Source: Anaeramoeba flamelloides (taxonomy: Eukaryota; Metamonada; Anaeramoebidae). Taken from it: a stretch of DNA of 64,000 nt. This document shows, piece by piece, positions 1-9,896 of the stretch. Location of the stretch: the NCBI GenBank assembly GCA_027625915.1, contig JANTQA010000048.1, positions 1,736,001 to 1,800,000 on the forward strand, written 5' to 3'. Position 1 is the first letter of the stretch; each line of letters starts with the position of its first letter. The notes under the pieces were generated by a model, which did not search any database, was not told the origin of the DNA, and was given only the letters and a program-made list of their open reading frames with translations. The position numbers and the translations under genes were made by a program.

Positions 1-343
1 TATAAACCAAAAATTTAATTGGGAAAAATTAACTTCTTTTTAAAAATGATAACTCATTTCTCCTAATTTTAGTAGAGAAGTTGCATATGGTATTTAATTT
101 TTCCTTTTGTAAAAATAATTTCTCTCTTACCTTTGATAAAAAAAAAGAAATAAGATTTGGGAGTTCCTTAACAACATCTTCTCTACCCCTTAAGATTATA
201 TTTCTATCAGAGTTGATACTTTGAGATTTGCAAAATCATTCCTTGAATCACAAATACACCAAAATTACAAAACAATAAAGTGAAAAAAAAAATCATTTTT
301 CCATTTTCTTTTTTGTTTTTTTATTTTTTTTCATCTTGAAAAT
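1..343. other. Intergenic, upstream of VPS9 gene
   Basis: AT-rich sequence with short A and T runs. No coding signal, RNA gene or clear promoter motif is visible. It holds the presumed promoter and 5' UTR of the gene starting at 344. Confidence 0.4.
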
Positions 344-3052
344 ATGGAAGTACTTTACTTCCAAAATCAAAGAAAGAACAAAAAGCGGATTCACCAAGTT
401 AAAGAAATCCGGTTTCAAGTGGACACCTTTTTTAAAAAGCTGCGTTCTCTTCATTTTTTGGTTACCAAAATCAATAGGTGGGGATCTTTTCAAAAACGGA
501 TTTTACGGCTCAACAATCATGGGTTGTTAAACGTCCGGCCAACAAAGCTATCTCGCAGCTCGATCTCGACTCATTATTTTGATGAGGATGACAAAAAGCT
601 TGGCCAAATCTCATCCTTCCATCGCTACAGCGACATTGTAAAGGTGTCGATAATCAATTCGAACACCCTTAGGATACACTACCAGGAAGGCAAAATCCAT
701 TGCTACCAACACTCGTTTAGTGTGCTAATTGCACATGAAATTACCTGTCGTTGTTTTGTCTGGCAATCGAGATACATGTCTTTATTAGAATTTACAAAGA
801 ATCCCATTTTAAGTTTAATACTAACACAGGAAATTCCACAATTAAAAAAACTTTACAAAACCAACCATAATTCTAATTACGGTTCTTATTCCACATCTAA
901 ATCCCAAAACGAAAATCAAAATGAAAATGAAAATGAAAATGAGTGTGATCATGAAATTAAAGAAATACTCGAATTCGAAAAATATGAAAATCAAGAAAGA
1001 CAGCAAAGTTTTGAATCTGATTATAAATTAGAAGAACAAGTATTAAAAAGAATAAAACAACAATTTAGTCAAGTTGAGGAATCAAACCAAGACGTCGAAA
1101 ATACAAACCAACTGACAAAAGAAAGTAAGAAGAGCATAAATCAAGACAACAGCAGTAGGAATAATAATGTTAATAATAAGAAGGGCATTAATATAAATAT
1201 TAATTATGACAAGAACAACAACAACAACAACAACAGCATCAGCATCAGCAGCAGTAGTAGCAGCAACAGCAGCAGCAACAGCAGCAACAGCAACAACAAG
1301 GATCTTCAGAATAATAAGAATAGCAGAAATACAAATATTCATATTCATAATAAGAAGAATGTGGTAACCTCACCAACAATCTCCTTAACTTCCAATAATA
1401 TACTTATACAAAAAGATACAACTTCTTTAGATCAAAAAAACAATTTTTCACCAATTAATTTAAGTCTAAATAGTTTTTTAAACAATGGAACACTAAGCAA
1501 TCTCAGCCAAGCTCAATTTTCGAAAAAACTCTCAAATATCGACAAAAACAATTTAATTGAAAGCCATTATGAGAAACTAAAAATTTCGATGAAAAAAAAG
1601 GATAATGAAAAAAAAAAGCAAAAAGAAGAGAAGGACTTTAATTCTGACCAAGAAGAAAACGAAGATCAAGAAGGGAGTATTAATAAAAATACTTTACAAG
1701 TTCAAGAAACAGATCAAAATTTAATTGATATATGCTTGAATGACCAAAAAGAAAAAAAAATTATAAACCAAACTGAATTATTACCCCTTGGTCGAAAGAA
1801 TGGAAATGGGAACGAAAAACATTTACAAAAAGAAATTGTTCAAGAAAACAACATAGAAAGAGAGAAAAAATTAAACTTGAATAATAATTTACATAAAACA
1901 AAAAGCTTTGAGAAAACACAAGAACAAGAACAAGAAAAAGAAAACGAAAAAGAAAAAGAGCGAGAACACCAAAATAAACAAGAACAAGAACAAGAACAAG
2001 AAAAAGAAAAAGAAAAAGAAAAAGAAAAAGAAAAAGATAAAGAAAAAGAAAAAGAAAAAGAAAAAGAAAATGATAAAGAACACCAAAATAAACAAGAACA
2101 AGAACAAGAACAAGAAACATCAAAAGAAGAAAAAGAGATAACTTTAACTAAAAACAAAAAAATTAAAAGGGAAACCAAAAATTATTATCAAAATATAAGG
2201 CAATTTAAGTTTTTTTCTTGTATAGAGAAGGTTTCTATTGCGAAAAAAAACATAGACGAAACAAGACTTAAGCTGTTATTTGATCAAATTTTTTTTGATC
2301 TTGATAATAATTATGTCTCAAGAATCAAATATTTTATTAATAATTTTAAAAAATTAGATCAAAGCATCGAACTAATGTTTAAAAATATAAAAAAAATTGT
2401 TTCAGGAATGAAACGAAAAATCTTAAAGCAACATAAAAAACAATTTTCGATTTTATCAAAAAATAATTATACAAAAGAAGAAATCATTTTTATCCTATCG
2501 TTAGTGTCCCAAATTAGATTAGAAGAAATATTTATTAAGCCTGTCAGCAGCCAACTATTTTCACTGCTGTTAAAGAATTGCAGGGATGAGCAAAAGAATA
2601 TCAACATGGGGGTTTCGGTTTTAAAAAATTTCACACAGCAAAAAATTGGCATTTCTGAGGGCTTAATTTCACCAACTGGATGGAAGGCCCCCATTCAAAA
2701 ACTCCATCGTATCGAATTTTTAAGTCTCCCCTCAGAAATGCTTTCAATAATCACTGAAACTGGCGACTCAATTTACGATACTGTTGTTATGGATGGAAAC
2801 AAAACTAATTTGTTAAACGCAGATAATTTTATTTTATTGTTTGCCTTCATTTTAATTCATTCCAAAATTTCAAATATCGAAGCTAGAGCAAGAATAATTG
2901 AAAACCTGGCAGATGATGACCAATTAAATAATAAGGACGGCTTTTATTTTATTAGCTGTAGAGCCGCGATTGATGTAATTAAGCAATTTGGGATCAAAAA
3001 AAAAAAAAATGTAGATGTTACTTTACAGGATATTAAAACCGTTTTGAAATAG
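344..3052 (+). CDS. PH-like (RME-8-type) and VPS9 domain protein
   Basis: Single-exon 902-residue protein. Residues about 36-140 (HFLVTK..RWGSFQKRI..L, then Y-x-DI) resemble the PH-like N-terminal repeat of the endosomal DnaJ protein RME-8/DNAJC13. Residues about 150-620 are low complexity: Asn, Ser and Glu-Lys runs. The C-terminal part, about 770-882, reads as a VPS9 domain: APIQKLHRIEFL, then NADNF with the conserved Asp near 827, then DGFYFISCRAAIDVIKQF with the conserved Tyr near 868. VPS9 domains are exchange factors for Rab5-type GTPases on early endosomes, so this is probably an endosomal Rab5-family GEF. No J domain is seen. The start codon at 344 is the first ATG of the frame. The PH-like assignment is weaker than VPS9. 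Confidence 0.75.
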   Translation: MEVLYFQNQRKNKKRIHQVKEIRFQVDTFFKKLRSLHFLVTKINRWGSFQKRILRLNNHGLLNVRPTKLSRSSISTHYFDEDDKKLGQISSFHRYSDIVKVSIINSNTLRIHYQEGKIHCYQHSFSVLIAHEITCRCFVWQSRYMSLLEFTKNPILSLILTQEIPQLKKLYKTNHNSNYGSYSTSKSQNENQNENENENECDHEIKEILEFEKYENQERQQSFESDYKLEEQVLKRIKQQFSQVEESNQDVENTNQLTKESKKSINQDNSSRNNNVNNKKGINININYDKNNNNNNNSISISSSSSSNSSSNSSNSNNKDLQNNKNSRNTNIHIHNKKNVVTSPTISLTSNNILIQKDTTSLDQKNNFSPINLSLNSFLNNGTLSNLSQAQFSKKLSNIDKNNLIESHYEKLKISMKKKDNEKKKQKEEKDFNSDQEENEDQEGSINKNTLQVQETDQNLIDICLNDQKEKKIINQTELLPLGRKNGNGNEKHLQKEIVQENNIEREKKLNLNNNLHKTKSFEKTQEQEQEKENEKEKEREHQNKQEQEQEQEKEKEKEKEKEKDKEKEKEKEKENDKEHQNKQEQEQEQETSKEEKEITLTKNKKIKRETKNYYQNIRQFKFFSCIEKVSIAKKNIDETRLKLLFDQIFFDLDNNYVSRIKYFINNFKKLDQSIELMFKNIKKIVSGMKRKILKQHKKQFSILSKNNYTKEEIIFILSLVSQIRLEEIFIKPVSSQLFSLLLKNCRDEQKNINMGVSVLKNFTQQKIGISEGLISPTGWKAPIQKLHRIEFLSLPSEMLSIITETGDSIYDTVVMDGNKTNLLNADNFILLFAFILIHSKISNIEARARIIENLADDDQLNNKDGFYFISCRAAIDVIKQFGIKKKKNVDVTLQDIKTVLK
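1918..2120 (+). repeat. GAAAAA-type hexamer repeat in coding sequence
   Basis: Imperfect tandem array of GAAAAA and GAACAA units inside the VPS9-protein gene. It encodes alternating Glu-Lys and Glu-Gln and is probably a disordered or single-helix linker. Unit length is a multiple of three, so expansion keeps the frame. Both strands stay open, giving long but meaningless antisense frames of Phe, Leu and Ser. Confidence 0.85.
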
Positions 3053-4149
3053 ATCTTTGAATAACATTGAATTTGTTTTATCTATTTTTTTCTGATAATA
3101 TTTTAGAAAAGAAAATCGTTAACCTTTCATATTTATCAATTTTTGTTTTTTATTTTGAGTTTTTTTTTATTATACAATTAAACATATCTTTACAACATTG
3201 TTTGTATTTTTTTTGATTTTTTTATTTTTTTTTTAATTGAATATAACATCTTTTTATCACTTATTCAAAAGATTGTTTCAATAAAATATAATTTTTTATA
3301 GAGGAAAATTATTATTGTTAACCAGAATTTGTAAAGTACTATTATTAGAGAAAACTTTAAGATTAATTTAAATGTTTGTTAATAACATATTATTCATGTA
3401 CTTTTAAAATATTGGGAATAGGGCAATCGTTTTTCGATTCCAATTTTATTTCATCAAATATTGATGTATTGACCCAACTATCAAAAAAAAAAAAATACCA
3501 TAAAATAAATTTGAAATAAAAATTACTTTTCTCATTATCATAAATATTAAAGTTTTATCTGAACGATTCAAAAAGAACAATTATTTTGTTCCAAAAAAAA
3601 TCGATGTTTGATGCAAATCCTTTTTTGAATCAATGAATTAAGAAAAATTTTATTTTGTAATGAATCTAGTAAAAAAATCATTCTACATACAATAATGAAC
3701 AATACTGAACTGAAATTGTTACTAATTTTTTAATTTGAAATGAGAAAAATGTCATTTAGAATTAATAAAAAAATCACGGAAAAATTATTAGCTAATAAAT
3801 CAAAAATTAAAATTTTCATGAAATATTTGAAATTTATATTTTTTCTACAATATTTTTTTTAAATTTAAATGGTTGTTAAAACCAAAATTAATCTAAATGT
3901 CAATTAAAACCTTTTTTTTATTATTCGAACTGTATTTGTTTTTTCTTTTAATTGATTTTACTTTACGTTATCAACATTAAAGAGTTAAGGATATATCCCT
4001 TTGCACCCCAGAATTACCTAAATTTAATCAAGTTTAAAATATAATATTAAAAATGATATTGATCTTCTAAATACTTGTTTTCTTATTTATCTTTAATCCA
4101 GATTTGAATTATGATAAAAAGTCAAAATAGTTAATAGATAAAGACCTTA
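3053..4149. other. Intergenic, no gene seen
   Basis: Very AT-rich sequence between the VPS9 gene and the first short inverted-repeat element. Homopolymer runs and many stops in all frames. Nothing recognised. Confidence 0.4.
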
Positions 4150-4345
4150 CAGCCAGTTTCACTTTTAAGGCACAAACTTTCAACATAATTAAAAGCAAAA
4201 AAAAATCTCAAATTAAGGCACAAAATTTGAAATTTTTTTTTTTTACAAATTATTTTACTAGTATTCAAAATTTTGAGCCTTTAGTTGAGATTTTTATTAT
4301 GCTTTAATTCTCGTTGTAGTTTGTGCCTTAAAATGGAACTGGTTG
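4150..4345. mobile_element. TA-flanked CAGT inverted-repeat MITE, copy A
   Basis: A 196-bp non-coding element bounded by TA dinucleotides. The left end is CAGCCAGTTTCACTTTTAAG and the right end is its near reverse complement (ATGGAACTGGTTG). Internal AAGGCACAAA blocks are also inverted. TA target sites with CAGT-type ends are typical of Tc1/mariner-related MITEs. Other copies lie at 30651, 44843 and 49556. No transposase is present. Confidence 0.8.
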
Positions 4346-4689
4346 TAGTATAAAAATTCATAATACTAAATGGTTTGATTTAAATAATTTTTCAATAATT
4401 AGAAAAATAATAAAACAAATTATTTTAAAGGAAATTATATATAATTTATTCAAATCTTATCAAGGGGGGCTTGGAATATTTACCAGGATAACCGTTATCA
4501 ACTGATTTTAACTTGAATTGTACATTTTCTCTTATTACAAATCATACTATGAACTGGTCATTATCAAATGTTTTCATATAATTTAATTTTAATATTATAA
4601 GAAAAGATAAATCAAAAAATCAATAATTAAATCCAATAATTGAATTCATTATTCAATTTATGTATTAAAACCTAATACAGAGAAAATTG

Positions 4690-6030
4690 ATGTATTGAAA
4701 GATTTTACAAAAAAAAAATATATGGGTGTTTATTTAGATAAATTTTCACATTTATTGGATAATTTAACAATATCTAAAGATACATTTAAGAACTAATAAA
4801 CTATTATTTAAAATAATTTTAAGAAAATTAGTTTAAAAATTAGAACATTTAAACTTTTTGATATTAAATTAATTAACACGTGAATTAGAAATTTCTAATT
4901 CTCAAATAAAAAAGATAAATTATTTCAATTCTCAGATAAATTCCTGTATTACTGAAATATACAAAATAACCAGACATAAACCAGTTCTTATTACAAAACA
5001 GAATTCATTATTATCGAAAATAAGATAATTTCAATAAATAAAAATTTAAATTACAAAACAACATAGCTAACTTATCTTTCTCTTATTTTGCAAAATTAGC
5101 AAAATTTAACCAAAGAATAAATAATAAAATCAAATGGAATTAAAAAGATATTATCGAACTAAAATAAAAAAAATAAACATATAATGAGTAGTTGATTTCC
5201 ACAAGTTGGAAGTATCGTTAGGTTTTCCAAAATTAAAAAGAATAGAATAAAATATTTGATTTTCCTCACTTCTTTTGAATATTGGAATGGTAACTTTCCT
5301 TAGGCCTTTTTTAATTTTGGAAATAAAAAGAAAATTTTTAAATTTTTATTTGATTCTCAAATTAAAAAAAAGCACCTTGAGATTTTCTTAAGTTTTCTAT
5401 TTATTTTCGAAATAAATACATTTCACAAATAAAGCAAAAAAATCCAAAACAGACAAAAAAAAACCTTCATTAGGGTTTTCAGAAACGAAAAGAAAATTTT
5501 GTAAATTTTTGATTTATTTGAAAAATAAAAAAAAACCTATTCACCCGAATGCACTCTACGATATTCTACATGACTCTACTAAACCCAGCAAAAATATTTC
5601 ACCATAATTAAAAATCAAAACTATTTATTTAAAACTCTCAGATATTTAAGTTATTCTTCAAGTCCAAACATTTTAAAATTCAAGGAATTTACTAAATCCC
5701 CAAATAGATATTACTATGTAATCAATAACAATTCAAATAATTTTTTTCCTTTATGTTCAAAATATGAACATAAAAAAATAATAGAAAATATTGATCATTT
5801 TTTATGGGTATGTTCTTCCTATGAAAAAGACTGATTAATATTTCATAACAAATTAAAAAAAATAAATAACTTTAATGAATTGATTTTAAAACAAGATAGT
5901 TTGAAATTATTTCCATTAATTAATAATCGGGAAATTTATGATTTTACACTTTAATCCCTGAAAGGACATTCAAGTCTAAGGGCAACTTGAGTGTAATTTA
6001 CACTTCTTCCTCAACAATAAAAAACAAAAA
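4690..6030 (+). mobile_element. Degenerate LINE family 2 copy (3' part)
   Basis: Reads like the C-terminal half of a LINE ORF2 with many stops and shifts: GVYLDKFSHLLDNL near 4715, and ENIDHFLWVCSSY near 5790, which matches the Cys-His tail (DHFLWDCPAY) of the LINE at 15812. The 3' end, GTCTAAGGGCAACTTGAGTG followed by an A-rich tail, is shared with copies ending near 25800 and 62425. A palindromic repeat array (5208-5600) interrupts the coding region. No endonuclease or complete reverse transcriptase remains. Confidence 0.7.
5208..5600. repeat. Modular palindromic array 1 (inside LINE copy)
   Basis: Hairpin modules bounded by CGTTAGGTTTT and AAAACC. One module carries AATTAAAAAGAATAGAATAAA mirrored by TTTGAATATTGG. 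The array ends in the GCACTCTACGATATTC tail shared with the arrays at 35190 and 61290. It sits at the same position of the LINE frame as the array at 25010. Confidence 0.65.
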
Positions 6031-6259
6031 CTAATTTTTTTTATAAAAAATGGTTATAATCTCCAAAAAAAAATTAATTCTTTCAGAAAAAAAATATTTT
6101 TACGAAAAATCTCCTAAAGCATTCTATTAAACAATTCCGTGATAAAAATTAATATTTGTTTCCAAAAATCTTCAGAAAAATGTAAATGAAAAATGAAAAA
6201 TCAATTCCTCTGTTAAGATTAAATTTATTAAGTAACGGAATTTCAAATCTTGATGTAAA

Positions 6260-8918
6260 TTATTTAAGTTTATCTTTCTTTTTTCTCTCCCTTTTCCCCA
6301 CACCCGTTTTTTTATCACCCAAAAGGCTTTTTGATTTTTTTAAAACCTTTTTGATTAATACTTTAGAAGATCCAGTTTTTTTATTAATAACATTGGGCCC
6401 CGCAATACAACCACCCTTACATGCCATGACTTCTATTAAATTTTCTAGGCGTTTACCTTGACAAAATTCTAATAATTCCTTTTGGATTGGTTGCCCAACA
6501 CCATCAAATTTTGCAATTTTAATTTCCTTTTTATCACCAACAAAATCCGCCACAGTTTGGGAAACGCCACCAGTTATGGGAAATACGCGGCCTTCTGAAT
6601 GTGCTTCGCCAAATAATAAATCAATTTCAGATTTTTTTGGAATTTTTTCTGGATCAACATCTATTGCAACAAATAGTGCAGCCAATTCTTCAAATGTTAA
6701 TACATAATCAATATATTTATCAGATAAAGATTCTTGCCTTTTTGATATACACGGGCTTATAAAAACAGTTATAGAATTTGGTATTTTTTCGCGAACCAAT
6801 TGCCCTGTTTAGAATGAAAATAATTAAGTTTTGTTTTTCGTTTATTGATTTTTTTTTTTCAAATACACAATATATTACTTTAAAGAAGGTTAGTGAGTTT
6901 ATTAAAAAAAAAAAAATAAATAAAAAAAAAAAAAAACATTTTAAAAGTAAGATTTTTACCTGTATAATGCATTGGTGTTGGTGTTTTACTAACATTATCC
7001 TTTAAGCATGGTATATGTTTATGAATTAATTCATAAAATGACCAGCAACAAGATGTCGTCATGAAATCTTGAACTTCTAAAAATTCTTTTGATTCATTTA
7101 TTGCAGTTCTTTCCGCACCGATTGAAACTTCTACAACTTTATCAAATCCAAGTTTTTTTAAGGCACCAACAATTTGACTAAGAGTTGCCTTTGGAAATTG
7201 GGACAAGAGCGCAGGCGCAATTAAAGCAACTACTTTTTTTTCTCTATGATTAAAACTTTTTAAAACATCTATTATTTGTGATTTTTGAACAGGACTATTT
7301 ATGATTATAATTTAATTATATTAGAAGATAATTTCACTTTTTTAATAAGAAAATTAAAAAAAATATAATAAAATCTAATGATATAAGATAATAAAATAAA
7401 TATTAAAAGATAAAATGTAAACGAAAATTAGAAGCAATTATGAAAATGAAGATTATGTAAAAACCAAGGTTAAATTATATAATTAATAATGGGGGGGGGG
7501 GGGGGGAAAACCAATTTTAATCAAAATTTTGAAATTTATTATCCTTGTAAGAATTTTTTTATGAAATATTTGTGATTAGAAAAATCAGGGTAAGCAAAAA
7601 AGGAAAAGGAAAGCAAAAAGTTAAAAATATAGAATTAAACGATTTTTTTAGAAATGCTGACTCGCTTTATAATGTTATTGTAAATGTTTTTGGCACGTTT
7701 CATCATCTCTTCTTAGAAAGAAAAATTTTTCAATTTTAAATCAAAATACATTTTTTCTAATTTTGCAATTTTTTGTTTTGCTTTTTCAAATTTTTTTTTA
7801 GACAAATTTTTGTTTTTCTTTTCTCTTATTGGTTCTTTTTCGTTTTTCTTTTTTTTCTTTTTTTTAATACTTTTTTTTGCAAAAGATCATGTGGAAAAAA
7901 GAATATCTTCGAAAAGAAAAATAATCACTCTGAAAATTGAGACTATTTATGTCTTTTAAAATGAATTTAATTATTATCAATAAATCTTCTTATTAACCCT
8001 TTTTCATTGAAAATTCAGTAATAAAAAATCGTTAATACACATTTCAAAAATTGTGACTCACTTTAGAATGTTAATGGAAGTTGTTTTGTGTGTTTATCCC
8101 ATATTCTTATCAAAAAAATATTTTCAAATTTTTGGATCAAAAACATTTTTTCTAATTTGACAAATCTTTGTTTTCTTTTTTGTTTTTTTTCTTTTCTTTT
8201 TTCTTTTTTGTTTTTCTTTTAATTTTTCCTTCTTTTTCTTTTCTTTCTTTTTTTTTTTGTGAAAGAAAAGTTCAAAAAAAGTCATAAAAAATATCAATCT
8301 ACCTGAAGAATATAGAAATTTTATAATGCCTTTCAATATATAAACTACTTTCGAAAAATAAGGGCCCAGTTTTTCAAATGATACTCAGGAAAACTAATTA
8401 TATGAGGAACCCTGTAAATAATCATCAATAAACTAGAAGTTGATGGATAATCATCAGAAGATTAAATACTAACAAGGTGTCTTCTTTAAAAATTTTTTAT
8501 ACGTTGAACAAAATCTATTTCATTTTTTTGTACAAAAATTTGGCTAAAAAAAATCATCCAAAATTTTACAACATCTGGATATTATCGAATTTTTTTTCGG
8601 TTGTAAGAGTAATTTGATTGAGAATTAAATTGAAATTTTTCATCATGTAAAAATATTAAATGTAAGTCAGTGAAGAAAAATTGGCATCTGAAACTAATCG
8701 ATTGAAGAAACTAACAAACAAAAAAAAATCAAATTGACATCTGATTGTTTGAAAATTTTTTTTATTTTCTTCCAATTTTTTAGTCAAAAGTTTGGTTAGT
8801 AAATTATGAAGGAGAAAATTTTATTTAAATTACATCATTAATCAACTGCCCAACATCATATTGAAATCCAATGATTCTAGAACGAGATCTCGAAATTTGG
8901 GCCCCTATTTTTGGAATT

Positions 8919-8977
<59 letters not shown>

Positions 8978-9854
8978 CCAAAAAAAGTGGGGCATTTTTT
9001 TTATATTTCTTAAAAAATCATCTTTGTTGAGGAGGTATTCGTTAATTGAAAATACCAAATTAAGTTTAATATTAATGCCAATTGAATCAATGACTATAGG
9101 TACTTATTTCAAAATATCTCGATGAAATATTCCCAAAAAATGAAACTAAAAATTGTTTTTTTTTTGGAGAAAAAAATGTACAACCAATTTCAATAAAAAA
9201 ACCTGGAAATATAGAAATGATACAAATGATTTTTTAAGCTATCAAATGCAGTTATATGTTATCGATTCTATTTGAAAACTTGTTGAGATTAAACAAGTTA
9301 TAAAAACGATTTTTTAATTCCTAAAATAGTAAAAAAAATATACAAATTCAGGTAAATAGCGCCCCACTTTTCGGAGTCGTGAAATACCAATTTATTAATC
9401 ACAGTTTGTGGAATCTTATTTATTGCTAATAATCTTTCTATCTGGTTTTTACTCATCCTGTTTCAGGACGTGGATAATTTTTAAGTGTGTCATGTAAATG
9501 ATATAATATTTTTTTTACTTTAATATTTTGTTTATTTTTCTTCTTCTCGTTTTTATTTAGTAAATTTTCTTTGATTACTCTTTTCTCACAATAAATAAAT
9601 AAATAAAAACGATTTTTTCGATCAAAAAGAAAATAATTAACAATCAATTTTCACGCCTAAAAAAAGTCAGATAAAATCGAGATCGGAGAATTTAATATCT
9701 TTTATTTATGTAATACAATACTAAGAAACAAATTGAATTATTTTAAAGAATAAATAAATTATAGTTAATGATTTTGGATATTTAAATACTTTTTTTAAGA
9801 TTGGGTTTAATAGAGATATTTTAAAATAAATTTACTCCACTTTCTTGGAAATAG

Positions 9855-9896
<42 letters not shown>

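Noticed and set aside
1761-2178. Several antisense frames of Phe, Leu, Ser and Cys
   Set aside because: Produced by the GAAAAA hexamer repeat of the VPS9-protein gene on the other strand.
8124-8336. Lys-rich 70-residue minus-strand frame
   Set aside because: Comes from a T/C-rich low-complexity run in a dispersed repeat within an intron; the frame is not kept in the other copies.
8925-8969. TA arrays as possible telomere or centromere repeats
   Set aside because: Short and scattered through introns and spacers; ordinary microsatellites.
9453-9647. 64-residue minus-strand frame inside the hydrogenase intron
   Set aside because: The end (KKILYHLHDTLKNYPRPETG) looks protein-like, but there is no family match, no partner exon and no clear start.
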